This document shows positions 9,242-17,852 of a stretch of 34,143 nt of DNA, piece by piece. The notes beneath the pieces were generated by a model that saw only the letters and a program-made list of their open reading frames with translations, searched no databases and was not told the DNA's origin. The DNA is from Verrucomicrobiales bacterium. GTDB taxonomy: Bacteria > Verrucomicrobiota > Verrucomicrobiia > Verrucomicrobiales > DEV007. The translations under genes and the position numbers were made by a program. Within the stretch, counting starts at the first letter, position 1. Each line of letters opens with the position of its first letter. The DNA is taken from NCBI GenBank assembly GCA_030730365.1, contig JANQVJ010000038.1:41858-76000 (forward strand), in the 5' to 3' direction.

Positions 9242-10306
9242 TCAATCCGCTTCGCCCTTAGTCGAAGGTAAAATAGCCTCACGCCGCAGCGTTCGCAGCA
9301 CTCTGAGTTCGCCCCAGTCCGCGCCCCGCATCTCACACGGAGGCGAGTCGCGTTTCGTCTGGATGCGTCCCCGCTCCCGCTCTCTTGCGAGCACCTCTCC
9401 GACAAACTCACCCGTCCCAAGCGCGATTCCTTCACAAAGATAGCGGACCCGATGAGTCAAAACCGTCGCAATAGGCAGGGCACCTTCCGCCCTGATCACT
9501 TCTTCCACGGCATCTTCCGAAAAACCCGTCCTCGCCACCACCCCGCTCGTTTCATCCGCCGATATTTCCTCGCCCTCCTCATAAAGGAACTGACGATAGC
9601 GATTTCGCGTCCGCTTCCAGTTCACCTGCAACTCGCTGTCGTGCAGGCATTCGGAAAGAATTGTGCCCAACCCCTGACGGGCGAGTCGAGCGCCCTTCGC
9701 GCCCGAAAGCGCCTCCGCGTAGCCGCACCAGCGATAGTCCTCCGGCCTTTTCACCAAACCCGCCCTTACCGGATTCAGATCAATATACGCGGCCACCGTC
9801 ATCAGCGACATCTCATGCCCCTCCACCAGCATGCTGCGAAAGCGTCCTTCCCAGAGCGTCCCGGTCCGGTCGAGCCGCTTGTTCATGTAAAGAGTGACCC
9901 GCTGTTTCAGTTCTTTGATGAAATACGAAAGGCTGCCCCGTCGCCGCTCATACCGATCGAGAATCTCCGCCTGCCATCTTGCATCCCCCGTTTCCGCCGC
10001 CCGATCCAGCTCCTGCAAAATGGTATCGACCGCACCCGGCTCATGGAGCAAAGGCAACAAATCCCGCAACTGTTCCTCCGTCAGCGGAACCAACGTCCCC
10101 CGCTCTGGAACTTCCACGAGAAGGTGGAAGTGATTCCCCATCAGGCAGTATGTCACCACACGCACTCCCATGAACCTCTCGAGGTTGCGCATGATCTTGC
10201 GAAAAATCTCTTTGTCCCGCGCCTCGAACACTTTCCTCCGGTCCACCACCCGCGAAATACAATGATAGTATGATTTTCCATCTCCCAATAATCTAAGCGG
10301 TCTCAT
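9242..10306 (-). CDS. REP-associated tyrosine transposase (Y1/HUH family, RAYT-like)
   Basis: A 354-residue Y1 transposase-like protein. The HUH metal-binding motif is at residues 59-61 within GNHFHLLVEVPE. The downstream block KQRVTLYMNKRLDRTGTLWE contains Tyr140 as the candidate nucleophile, followed by GRFRSMLVEG and YIDLNPVRAGLVKRPEDY. These are hallmarks of REP-associated tyrosine transposases, single-copy domesticated-looking relatives of IS200/IS605 TnpA that process palindromic REP sequences. At 354 residues it is longer than the usual RAYT; residues from about 200 form an extra C-terminal region whose role I cannot name. No flanking IS ends are seen. A perfect GGGGCC/GGCCCC palindrome lies 22 bp upstream of the start and may be a recognised hairpin. 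Confidence 0.9.
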   Translation of the reverse strand: MRPLRLLGDGKSYYHCISRVVDRRKVFEARDKEIFRKIMRNLERFMGVRVVTYCLMGNHFHLLVEVPERGTLVPLTEEQLRDLLPLLHEPGAVDTILQELDRAAETGDARWQAEILDRYERRRGSLSYFIKELKQRVTLYMNKRLDRTGTLWEGRFRSMLVEGHEMSLMTVAAYIDLNPVRAGLVKRPEDYRWCGYAEALSGAKGARLARQGLGTILSECLHDSELQVNWKRTRNRYRQFLYEEGEEISADETSGVVARTGFSEDAVEEVIRAEGALPIATVLTHRVRYLCEGIALGTGEFVGEVLARERERGRIQTKRDSPPCEMRGADWGELRVLRTLRREAILPSTKGEAD

Positions 10307-10327
10307 CGTTCAAAATAACTAAATTTT

Positions 10328-10340
10328 GGGGCCTGGCCCC
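10328..10340. repeat. Perfect palindrome upstream of the RAYT gene
   Basis: GGGGCC, one T, GGCCCC, flanked by A/T-rich arms that also nearly pair (left AAATTTT, right TAATTTA). The hairpin lies 22 bp upstream of the transposase start. A palindrome beside a RAYT gene is the expected form of a REP substrate, or it could be an operator; the role is inferred. Confidence 0.65.
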
Positions 10341-10403
10341 TAATTTATATCCTCTGGTAATATCTATGTGGTGTCGCTCTTATTTCAACCGCTTTTGATC
10401 ACC

Positions 10404-11507
10404 TCAGACCTTGCGTAACTTGGAAACGCGTCCGGTGTCTACCCATTCGGCGACGAAGATATTCCCTTCAGCATCGAAACATGCATCGTGAGGATGGACG
10501 AATTTACCGGAGACCCAGCCGTCAGGATTCTTCCGCATCGCCATTTTATCCTTGAGGACAGACTCACGCCAGCCAGGGTCTTCTCCAAGATGGATCAGCT
10601 TGTTATCGGCGTCGATCAGGGTAATACGGGCGCTGAGATCAGGGACGAGGAGAAGGTCGCCGCGACGATCGACATTGGCGGGAAGGATGAAATCCGTCAT
10701 CGTGCGCCGATGTTTACCCTCAAGATCGAACCACTGGAGCCGCGCATTGGCACGGTCAGCGACAACGATTAGCGGGTCGCTCTCTTTGCGATCATCGACC
10801 CAAAGACCGTGAGGGAGATTGAACTGCCCATCACCTTTACCTGAAGTGCCTATCATCTTCTGCCATTCTCCGGCCGCGTTGTAATGATGCAGGATATGAG
10901 CCCCATAGCCATCGGCGAGGATGAATCCTCCGTCAGGGAGAAAGGCGAAGTTGGTCGGCATGAAGCGATCACGCCCCCACAACTTCTCGGGCTTGGTGGC
11001 CTCACCCTCGGCGTAAATGCCTGACTCCATCGGCGCGAATTTCTCCCAGACCTTCTCCCCGTCGAGCGTGAGCTTAGCGAATTTTTTTAGGTGCTGGTAG
11101 CCCGTAACGTAGAGGAATTCGCCATCCGCTTCTTTTCTGACTTCGAGACCGTGGCCCCCTCCCTGAAACTCGCTGCCAAAGGCCTTGATGAAGGTCCCCT
11201 TCTCATCGAAAACAAAAATGGAGGGGTGTTCGTTCTGCTCGGCCCGCCCCTCATGGATGACGTAAAGCCGGTTTTCGCTGTCGACGGCGACATTATGGGT
11301 CGTTTGCCATTTGTATTTGTCAGGCAGCACGGCCCAGTGGTGCACCACTTCATATTGATGCTCCCCTTCGCCGATGACAACGCCGTCGCCAGTCGCGGCG
11401 GCTGCTTTTCGGGTAGTAAGGAGATTGAGTCCGCCAATCGGGGCAAGGGAGGCGGCAGCAGCGGAGACAAAACGACGACGGGACAGGGGCTGGGTGGGGA
11501 TTTTCAT
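10404..11507 (-). CDS. Tat-exported NHL-repeat / six-bladed beta-propeller protein
   Basis: A 367-residue protein from ATG 11507. The open frame extends upstream to 11612, but the 11507 start has a clear GGAG seven to eight bases ahead and places SRRRFVSAAAASLAPIGG near the N-terminus, a twin-arginine signal. The mature part has repeated propeller blades: HNVAVDSENRLYVIHEG, NFAFLPDGGFILADGYG, FNLPHGLWVDDRKESDPLIVVADRANARLQWFD, and a closing HPHDACFDAEGNIFVAEWV, which returns to the first blade as in NHL proteins. Related proteins include peptidyl-alpha-hydroxyglycine lyases and many uncharacterised secreted proteins; a catalytic role cannot be assigned. It follows cmk on the same strand with a 108-bp gap and is probably transcribed separately or weakly coupled. 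Confidence 0.87.
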   Translation of the reverse strand: MKIPTQPLSRRRFVSAAAASLAPIGGLNLLTTRKAAAATGDGVVIGEGEHQYEVVHHWAVLPDKYKWQTTHNVAVDSENRLYVIHEGRAEQNEHPSIFVFDEKGTFIKAFGSEFQGGGHGLEVRKEADGEFLYVTGYQHLKKFAKLTLDGEKVWEKFAPMESGIYAEGEATKPEKLWGRDRFMPTNFAFLPDGGFILADGYGAHILHHYNAAGEWQKMIGTSGKGDGQFNLPHGLWVDDRKESDPLIVVADRANARLQWFDLEGKHRRTMTDFILPANVDRRGDLLLVPDLSARITLIDADNKLIHLGEDPGWRESVLKDKMAMRKNPDGWVSGKFVHPHDACFDAEGNIFVAEWVDTGRVSKLRKV

Positions 11508-11520
11508 GAAAGATCTCCAA
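11508..11520 (-). promoter_or_regulatory. Ribosome-binding site deciding the NHL gene start
   Basis: On the minus strand TTGGAGATCTTTC directly precedes ATG 11507, giving GGAG at ideal spacing. This is one of the few convincing Shine-Dalgarno sites in the window, and it selects this start over the longer open frame. Confidence 0.7.
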
Positions 11521-11615
11521 TTTACCAAAAAGCAGCGGCTCATGTAAAGGGCGTCATCCCGCAACATCAAAAAGCCGGCGCGGGAAGCCTCCTGACCAAG
11601 CGATCGAACCAACCC

Positions 11616-12266
11616 TCAGACGAGACGACTACGTATCGATGCCATGACCGTCTCGACGACTTCATCCGCGCTGAGATCGGAGCTGTCGACGACGAGGGCG
11701 TCTTTGGGGATAACCAGGGGCGATGCCTTGCGACTGGAGTCGATACGATCCCGCTTCGCGATGGAGTCAGTGATGCCCTCGGAGCGTCGGCGCTGCTCGC
11801 GGACCTCGGGCGAGGCGTCGATGTAAAATTTAAAAGGGGTCCCGGGAAACACGACCGACCCGATATCCCGGCCTTCCATGACGACTCCATTACGCTCGGC
11901 GTAGCGGCGCTGTTCGGCGACAAGACGCTCGCGGACTTCGGGTATCGAAGCAATGACGGACACGTTCGCGTTCACCTCGGTCGAGGCCATCTCGGAGCTG
12001 GTCATCCGGGTCTCGCCGATAGTAATCGTGCCGACGCCGTTTTCCTCTCCGCAGGCAAAGTCTGTCGCAGCGAGCAGATCGAGCACGGAGGGAGTGTCCT
12101 CAGCCACGATACCCTTTTGCAGAACCCACCAGGTAAAGGCACGATACATCCCGCCGGAGTTAACGAAAACGCAGCCGAGTTCCGCCGCGACGCGTTTCGC
12201 GACGGTGCTTTTGCCCGAGGCGGCGGGGCCGTCGATCGCGATAATTAGGGGAGTGGGTCCGCTCAT
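11616..12266 (-). CDS. cmk: Cytidylate kinase
   Basis: A 216-residue protein that phosphorylates CMP and dCMP with ATP in the cytoplasm. It has the P-loop GPAASGKST at residues 13-21, then CVFVNSGGMYRAFTWW (Cmk proteins normally read MYRA at this point), GVVMEGRDIGSVVFP for the nucleoside-monophosphate lid region, and EVREQRRRSEG with the arginines that contact phosphate. Length is normal for bacterial Cmk. It is divergent from dcd across 115 bp, which places two pyrimidine-nucleotide enzymes head to head and allows co-regulation from one gap. No rpsA follows, although cmk-rpsA linkage is common elsewhere. No Shine-Dalgarno sequence is apparent. Confidence 0.96.
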   Translation of the reverse strand: MSGPTPLIIAIDGPAASGKSTVAKRVAAELGCVFVNSGGMYRAFTWWVLQKGIVAEDTPSVLDLLAATDFACGEENGVGTITIGETRMTSSEMASTEVNANVSVIASIPEVRERLVAEQRRYAERNGVVMEGRDIGSVVFPGTPFKFYIDASPEVREQRRRSEGITDSIAKRDRIDSSRKASPLVIPKDALVVDSSDLSADEVVETVMASIRSRLV

Positions 12267-12381
12267 GACGCGCTATCGTGAACCTTGTCGGCTCCGCTGG
12301 CAAAGGATTTTAGCGCAGCCGCTTTCGTTCTAAAAACCACTTGCTCCCGCGCGCGACGCTCTTTATGGAAGGGAAGATATC

Positions 12382-12918
12382 ATGATCCTTTCAGACTCGG
12401 AGATTCTTGCGGCGATGAGCCGAGGCGAAATCGTCATCGAACCCTACAATCGGGAGTGCCTCGGCACGAACAGCTACGATGTCCATCTCAGCAAGCACCT
12501 CGCCACCTACAAAAACCGCGTCCTCGACGCGAGGCAGCACAATGAGATCGAGCATTTTGAGATTCCGGCCGAGGGCTACGTGCTCGAGCCGCAGATCAAC
12601 TACCTCGGCTCCACCGTTGAATACACCGAGAGCCATGCGGCCGTCCCCTTTCTAGAGGGAAAATCAAGTGTGGGGCGTCTCGGCATGGACATCCATGCGA
12701 CAGCGGGCAAAGGAGACGTTGGCTTCTGCAACTACTGGACGCTCGAGATTTCGGTAAAGCAACCGGTCCGCGTCTACGAAGGCATGCCGGTCGGGCAGCT
12801 CATTTATTTCCTTGTCCAGGGCGAGATAATAACTCCCTACAACGCGAAGGGCTCAGCCAAATATAACAGCCGCACTCCGCTGCCGGTCGAGTCAATGATG
12901 TGGCGCAATAAGTTCTAA
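12382..12918 (+). CDS. dcd: dCTP deaminase
   Basis: A 178-residue protein converting dCTP to dUTP for thymidylate synthesis. The start at 12382 has a purine-rich GGAAGGGAAG about seven bases upstream. The family signature is clear: FLEGKSSVGRLGMDIHATAG (residues 90-109) followed by GDVGFCNYWTLEIS, with Glu122 the expected catalytic base and Ser95/Ser96/Arg99 in the nucleotide site. The C-terminus YNAKGSAKYNSRTPL is the flexible tail that closes over the nucleotide. Some homologues also hydrolyse dUTP (bifunctional Dcd-Dut); that cannot be decided by eye. It is divergent from cmk. Confidence 0.95.
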   Translation: MILSDSEILAAMSRGEIVIEPYNRECLGTNSYDVHLSKHLATYKNRVLDARQHNEIEHFEIPAEGYVLEPQINYLGSTVEYTESHAAVPFLEGKSSVGRLGMDIHATAGKGDVGFCNYWTLEISVKQPVRVYEGMPVGQLIYFLVQGEIITPYNAKGSAKYNSRTPLPVESMMWRNKF

Positions 12919-12986
12919 ACTACCGCAACGCCCGGCATACAGCCCGAGGACACTGCTCTGCCGCGCCCGGGCCGTCGCCCCTCCTT

Positions 12987-14108
12987 TCAGACCCCTATTC
13001 TGCGTCCGCTCTCCATCGACTTTGCAGCCGCTTCGAGGACCTTGAGGCTTTTGACTCCGTCCTCGAAATTCGGCTCGACGGATCCGCCTTTGGCACAGGC
13101 GTTGAGGAAGTCGATCGCGGCGTGTACGAAAGCGTGCTCGTAGCCGATGATGTGACCGGGGGGCCACCATTTCCCTACATACTCGTGACAGCTCTCAGTC
13201 ACCAGAATGTCGCGGAATCCACGGCGGTCTTCCGGATCCTCTTCAGAGTAAAATTGGAGGCGGTTCATGTCCTCCATGTCCCAGGTGATGGCGCCTTTGC
13301 TGCCGTAGATTTCAAAGGTGTGACGATTGCGGCGTCCAGTCGCGTAGCGAGTCGTCTCGATCGTGGCGAGAGCACCGTTCTTGAATTCACCGGTCATGAG
13401 GGCGGCGCACTCCACTTCGACAGTGCCCCGACGCGACGGATCTTCGGCGAGAGGGCGTTCTTTGGTGAACTGCTTCCCGCGACAGTCGATCTCGGCGAAA
13501 TCCCCGACGAGGAAATGGGCGAGGTCGACGGCGTGCGAGCCGAGATCCCAGAGCGGACCGGCCGCGGCGGAAGCCTTTTTCAGTTTCCAGTCGAGGGGAT
13601 GCTGCGGATTGATGAGCCAGCTCTGCTGGTAGGCGCCCCGCCAGTGGTAGATCTCACCGAGCTCGCCCTCGTCTATCATCTTTTTCGCGAGGAGGACGCC
13701 GGGGCAGCGACGGTAGTTGTGATTGAGATAATGGACGACACCCGCTTTTTCCGCCGCCGCCAGCATGGCTTCGCCCTCGGCGAGGGTGTTGGCGAAGGGC
13801 TTTTCGCAGAAAATGTGCTTCCCGGCTTCAGCCGCGGCGATGGCCATCTCGGCGTGAAGGAAAGTCGGGGTGGCAATGTCGATGGCGTCGATGTCATCGC
13901 GCTTAAGGAGACGCCGCCAGTCGGTCTCGATCTCCGCCCAACCCCAGCGTTGCGCGAAGGCAGCAAGGCTTTTTTCGTCGCGGCCGCAGGCGACCTGCAT
14001 GACGGGCTTCACCGCCGGATCAAAAAATCGGGAGACCTGATTCCAGGCGTTCGAATGGGCGCGCCCCATGAAACGATGTCCGACGATGGCGATGCGTAGC
14101 TCTTGCAT
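12987..14108 (-). CDS. Gfo/Idh/MocA-family NAD(P)-dependent oxidoreductase
   Basis: A 373-residue protein from ATG 14108; an in-frame GTG lies six bases upstream. It has the N-terminal Rossmann strand IAIVGHRFMGRAHSNAW (the middle glycine of GxGxxG is replaced, as in one subgroup), DAIDIATPTFLHAEMAIAA, and the family lysine motif HIFCEKPFANT. The C-terminal domain carries PLWDLGSHAVDLAHFLVGDF with the conserved Asp and His, and EIYGSKGAITWDMEDMNRL. Such enzymes oxidise or reduce sugars, inositols or aldoses; the substrate is unknown. It converges with dcd and is divergent from recQ. A second, only distantly similar family member lies at 21391-22419. It is probably cytoplasmic, with no signal peptide from the chosen start. 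Confidence 0.92.
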   Translation of the reverse strand: MQELRIAIVGHRFMGRAHSNAWNQVSRFFDPAVKPVMQVACGRDEKSLAAFAQRWGWAEIETDWRRLLKRDDIDAIDIATPTFLHAEMAIAAAEAGKHIFCEKPFANTLAEGEAMLAAAEKAGVVHYLNHNYRRCPGVLLAKKMIDEGELGEIYHWRGAYQQSWLINPQHPLDWKLKKASAAAGPLWDLGSHAVDLAHFLVGDFAEIDCRGKQFTKERPLAEDPSRRGTVEVECAALMTGEFKNGALATIETTRYATGRRNRHTFEIYGSKGAITWDMEDMNRLQFYSEEDPEDRRGFRDILVTESCHEYVGKWWPPGHIIGYEHAFVHAAIDFLNACAKGGSVEPNFEDGVKSLKVLEAAAKSMESGRRIGV

Positions 14109-14183
14109 GGGCACGGGATAACCCGAAGCTTGCGCGGACGAAAGTCATTTTCTTCGTAAAATGGGGATGCAAACCCCGTGAAA

Positions 14184-16352
14184 ATGTTCATAATAACAGC
14201 CCAGATGCTCGATCTCGCCGCCGATAAAAACCTGATCCGTGATCCGCTCGAAGCGCTCGAGCATCATTTCGGCTTCCGCGAATTCCTTGCGGGGCAGGAG
14301 CCTGTTGTCTCGTCCCTGCTCGCCGGTCGCGACACGCTTGCGGTGATGCCCACGGGCGGCGGCAAGTCACTTTGTTATCAGCTCCCCGCGATGGTCATGG
14401 AAGGCGTCACGCTGGTGATCAGTCCGCTCATCGCCCTGATGAAAGACCAGGTCGACGGGCTCATCCGCAAGGGCGTGCCGGCGACGATGATCAACAGCAC
14501 GCTCTCCCCCGCCGAGCAGTCGGAGCGGCTCCGCGATCTCGAGGCGGGAAAGTTCAAACTCGTCTATATCGCGCCGGAGCGCTTTCGCAGCAGTCAGTTC
14601 ATCCGCTCGCTGAAGCAGGTCCCGATCGCCTTCGTCGCGGTCGATGAAGCCCACTGCCTGAGTCAGTGGGGGCATGACTTCCGGCCGGACTACCTGCGAC
14701 TTTCCGAAGCGCTCGAGTTGCTCGATCACCCCCAGACGGCGGCCTTCACCGCGACGGCGACGCCGGAGGTGCAGGCGGATATTTTAAAAGTGCTGAAGCT
14801 TCGCGATCCCTACATCTCGATCAGCGGATTCGAGCGGCCCAATCTCAGTCTGCGGGTCAGTCATTGTGAGGGGAATAGAGAAAAATACGATCGCCTCCAC
14901 GAGTTAATTGAGGCTCAGCGCACCGGGATCGTCTACTGCTCGACGCGCAAGCGGGTCGAGGAAGTGAGCGCCTCGCTCGCGGGCATGGGCGTGAAAATCG
15001 TCGCCTACCACGGCGGCATGGATGACAAGGACCGTGAGTGGGCGCAGAATGTCTTCCTCGATCGTACCTACGATGTCGTCGTCGCGACGAATGCCTTCGG
15101 GATGGGGATCGACCGCTCGGATGTCCGCTTTGTCGCCCATTTTGACGTTCCGGGGAGCATTGAAGCCTACTATCAGGAAGCGGGGCGCGCCGGTCGTGAC
15201 GGCGAGCCGGCCGAGTGTGATCTGCTTTTCAATTACGCCGACACGCGCACGCAGGAATTCTTCATCGACGGGAACAATCCCGGCACGACCGTGATTCTCG
15301 ATGTGTATAAAGTGCTGCGTCGCCTCTGCGGAACCGCCAACACCGGCATCACCGTGACGATCAAGGAACTCACCGACATGCTGAGTTTGAAAAACAGCAT
15401 GCAAGTCAGCAGCGCGCTTTCCCATCTCGTGCGGACGGGCTATATCGAGCGCTTCGACGTCCCCGGCGAGCGCGCCCGCGGCACGCGACTGAGTGATCCT
15501 AATCTGAAGGACACTGATCTCGTGATCGACAAGACGGCCCTGCAGGAAAAAGAGCGCCGTGACCGCGCTAAACTCGATGCGATGATCAAGTTCTGCTACG
15601 ACCGCGAGGTCTGTCGTCAGCAGTGGATCCTGGAGTATTTCGGCGAGAGCGAGTCGACGCCCTGCGGCACGTGCGACACCTGTGCGGAGGATCGTTACAG
15701 CGACAACCGTCTCCCCGCCAGCGAAGAATATGTCATCGTGCAAAAGGCGCTCAGCGGGATCGCTCGGACCTGCGCGCGCACGCCGGTAGGCGACTGGGAG
15801 GGACGTTTCGGCAAAGGTAAAATCGTGCAGATGCTGACCGGAGCGAAGTCGCAGGAGATGACGACGGCACGACTGGATGAGCTGAGCACCTTCGGCATTC
15901 TGAAGGATCAGGGTTCAGCCTATGTCTTTGCGCTCATTTCCGAAATGGAGAAGGCGGGACTGGTCTCGGTGCGCAAAACCCCCTACCCGCTCATGGGTCT
16001 GACCCGGCGCGGCGCGGGCGTGATGAAGGGCGACAACAACTTCCGCATGGCCTGGCCCGACCGGAACAAGATGGTGAAGCCGGCCAAATCAGCGGCAGAT
16101 AACCACGGGCTGGACGAGCTGGCCTTTGACGAGGGGCTCTTCGAACGCCTCAAGGAGGTGCGGAAAAAGCTTGCCGAAGAGGCTGGCGGGGTCCCGCCGT
16201 ATGTGATTTTCGGGAATCAGGTTCTCGAGATTTTCACCCGTCTCCGGCCCGCCACTGAAGCCCATGCCCTGAAGATCCACGGGGTCGGAAAGGTGAAAGC
16301 GGAGCGCTATCTCGAGCCTTTTCTGAAGGTGATCCGCGACTTCGGGAAGTGA
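14184..16352 (+). CDS. recQ: ATP-dependent DNA helicase RecQ
   Basis: About 722 residues from ATG 14184 (GTG 14178 is an alternative). The domain order is canonical for RecQ: helicase motif 0 HFGFREFLAGQ, Walker A MPTGGGKS, DEAH box VDEAHCLSQWGHDFRPDY, motif III FTATATPEV, second RecA lobe with TNAFGMGIDRSDVRFVAHFD and YYQEAGRAGRDGEP, then the zinc-binding region with four cysteines near residues 477, 494, 497 and 500 (CRQQW, then PCGTCDTC). Winged-helix and C-terminal HRDC-like segments follow (PPYVIFGNQVLEIF, ALKIHGVGKVKAERY). It unwinds 3'-5' at stalled or recombining DNA. It is longer than the E. coli enzyme, with extra sequence between winged helix and HRDC. It converges with the rhomboid gene, stops six bases apart. 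Confidence 0.97.
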   Translation: MFIITAQMLDLAADKNLIRDPLEALEHHFGFREFLAGQEPVVSSLLAGRDTLAVMPTGGGKSLCYQLPAMVMEGVTLVISPLIALMKDQVDGLIRKGVPATMINSTLSPAEQSERLRDLEAGKFKLVYIAPERFRSSQFIRSLKQVPIAFVAVDEAHCLSQWGHDFRPDYLRLSEALELLDHPQTAAFTATATPEVQADILKVLKLRDPYISISGFERPNLSLRVSHCEGNREKYDRLHELIEAQRTGIVYCSTRKRVEEVSASLAGMGVKIVAYHGGMDDKDREWAQNVFLDRTYDVVVATNAFGMGIDRSDVRFVAHFDVPGSIEAYYQEAGRAGRDGEPAECDLLFNYADTRTQEFFIDGNNPGTTVILDVYKVLRRLCGTANTGITVTIKELTDMLSLKNSMQVSSALSHLVRTGYIERFDVPGERARGTRLSDPNLKDTDLVIDKTALQEKERRDRAKLDAMIKFCYDREVCRQQWILEYFGESESTPCGTCDTCAEDRYSDNRLPASEEYVIVQKALSGIARTCARTPVGDWEGRFGKGKIVQMLTGAKSQEMTTARLDELSTFGILKDQGSAYVFALISEMEKAGLVSVRKTPYPLMGLTRRGAGVMKGDNNFRMAWPDRNKMVKPAKSAADNHGLDELAFDEGLFERLKEVRKKLAEEAGGVPPYVIFGNQVLEIFTRLRPATEAHALKIHGVGKVKAERYLEPFLKVIRDFGK

Positions 16353-16358
16353 GCGGGA

Positions 16359-16994
16359 TCAGGTCCCGATGAGGGATTTTTCCCGCGTAAAAAGCACCTT
16401 CGCCGCGACGACCCCGCCGAGGAATCCGAAGAGGTGCCCCTGCCAGGAGACACCGGCCTGACCGGGGAGAACGCCGGCGATCATGCCTCCGTAGAGAACG
16501 AGAACGATGATGGAGACGACGATCCAGAATCCCGATTTCTCGAAAATCCCGCGGGCGAGGAGAAAGCCGAGGTAGCCGAAGATGAGCCCGCTCGCTCCGA
16601 TATGATTCGTCGCGCCAGGCCCGAGGGTCCAGACGGCACCTCCGCCAATTGCGAGGATGAGGAGCGAAGCGAGGAGAAAGATTTTCCGCCCACCGATGAG
16701 GACGATGCCGCCGAGGACGAGAAAGGGCAGCGTGTTCGAAATGAGATGACCGAAACCGAGATGAAGAAAAGGCGTCGCGGCGACACCGAAGAGCCCGCGG
16801 ATCGTGCGCGGCTGGATCCCGAAGGAGTCGAGGAAGCCAAAGAGGATGAGGTCGAAAATCTCAAGCGCCCAGGCGATCGCGGCGAGCCCGAAGAGCAGGG
16901 AAATGTTGTCTTTGATCGCACCAACGATCTGATCGCGCCGGTGATCGGTAGGGAGGGTGAGGGAAACTGGACCGGGGAGCGGGTGAGGTGACAT
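16359..16994 (-). CDS. Rhomboid-family intramembrane serine protease
   Basis: A 211-residue polytopic membrane protein. Catalytic residues are visible: Ser135 in HIGASGLIFGYLGF and His187 in WQGHLFGFLGG, with the rhomboid signature HLGFGHLISN (residues 78-87) supplying the oxyanion and structural residues. Hydrophobic stretches at about 32-55, 88-102, 106-124, 133-150, 155-178 and 183-201 fit a six-helix core. It has an unusually short soluble N-terminus with no extra domain. Rhomboids cleave single-pass membrane proteins within the bilayer; the substrate is unknown. It is divergent from the TrkA-C protein at 17173 across a 178-bp gap and converges on recQ. Confidence 0.93.
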   Translation of the reverse strand: MSPHPLPGPVSLTLPTDHRRDQIVGAIKDNISLLFGLAAIAWALEIFDLILFGFLDSFGIQPRTIRGLFGVAATPFLHLGFGHLISNTLPFLVLGGIVLIGGRKIFLLASLLILAIGGGAVWTLGPGATNHIGASGLIFGYLGFLLARGIFEKSGFWIVVSIIVLVLYGGMIAGVLPGQAGVSWQGHLFGFLGGVVAAKVLFTREKSLIGT

Positions 16995-17172
16995 GGGTTA
17001 AAAATACACGCTCCCCGCCTCGCGGCCCCTACAATCGCGGCCCCGTTTTGTATTGAATCGAGTCGAAGTTCCCCCGCGAAAGCAAGTAATTTACTGCGCG
17101 CCTTTTGAAATCAAGGGAGACCCGGTAAAAATTCGATCAGCAGCACGCCTCGGTTCGCCCTATAGTCAGGCC

Positions 17173-17844
17173 ATGGGCCCGCTCCTAACACTACTCGTCA
17201 TCGTCACGATCTCTCTCATCGTCGTCCGTGTCGGATCGACCGCCCTTATGATGACTGGACTTAGCTACGACACGGCGAGCTTCCAGAGCTACTCCGCTTT
17301 TTTCGGAGTTGGCTTCACCACCAAAGAAGCCGAACTCGTCGTTGACCACCCCGTCCGCCGCCGCATCATCCGCGACCTCATTCTCGCGGGTAATATCGGT
17401 CTGACCTCCGCTCTTGCGACGCTCATCGTCACCTTTGTCCAGATCGACACGACCGGCGACATGCTCGCGACGATAGGCTGGATCATCGGTGGTCTCGTCG
17501 CCTTCGTCCTTTTTGCCAAACTGCCGCCCGTAAAACGACTCCTCGACCGGGCCATCCGGAAATCGCTCGAACGTGCCGGCGTCATCCACGCGTTGGACTA
17601 TGAGCTGCTCCTCCGCGTCGCCTCAGGATTTTGTATCTCAGAGGTCGACGTGTCCGACGATTGCGTTCTCGCCAACAAGAGCCTGCGCGAGTCACGCCCG
17701 TCGGATCGCGGGATCATCGTGCTGGGGATCACTCACCGCGGCGAGCCTTTCCTCGGTGCCCCCGGGCCCGACGAAAAAATCTTTGTCGGAGATGTGATCA
17801 CCGTCTACGGACGAGAGGAGGACATCGTGCCCATCGCAAGCTGA
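17173..17844 (+). CDS. Membrane protein with C-terminal TrkA-C (RCK-C) domain
   Basis: A 223-residue protein from ATG 17173; the frame stays open upstream to 17053, but the added 40 residues are not membrane-like and the shorter form begins at the first helix. Three transmembrane helices are visible (about residues 3-25, 70-90 and 95-114). Between the first two lies FFGVGFTTKEAELVVDHPVRRRII, a conserved block of a small family often annotated only by its TrkA-C domain. The C-terminal 80 residues (SEVDVSDDCVLANKSLRES, then FVGDVITVYGREEDI) are a regulatory RCK-C ligand-binding domain. A role in cation transport or sensing is plausible, but no pore or transporter domain is recognisable. It converges with the DUF3313 lipoprotein gene. 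Confidence 0.82.
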   Translation: MGPLLTLLVIVTISLIVVRVGSTALMMTGLSYDTASFQSYSAFFGVGFTTKEAELVVDHPVRRRIIRDLILAGNIGLTSALATLIVTFVQIDTTGDMLATIGWIIGGLVAFVLFAKLPPVKRLLDRAIRKSLERAGVIHALDYELLLRVASGFCISEVDVSDDCVLANKSLRESRPSDRGIIVLGITHRGEPFLGAPGPDEKIFVGDVITVYGREEDIVPIAS

Positions 17845-17852
17845 TGCGATGC

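Noticed and set aside
11508..11615. N-terminal extension of the NHL protein or small gene
   Set aside because: The downstream start has a good ribosome-binding site and Tat signal; the extension has no conserved features.
16434..16991. Plus-strand 185-codon open frame opposite the rhomboid gene
   Set aside because: Highly charged, repetitive composition typical of a GC-rich antisense shadow; the minus strand encodes a clear rhomboid protease.
17105..17130. Promoter TTGAAA with an A-rich -10 upstream of the TrkA-C gene
   Set aside because: Spacing of 15 bp with a weak -10 (TAAAAA); not distinguishable from chance.
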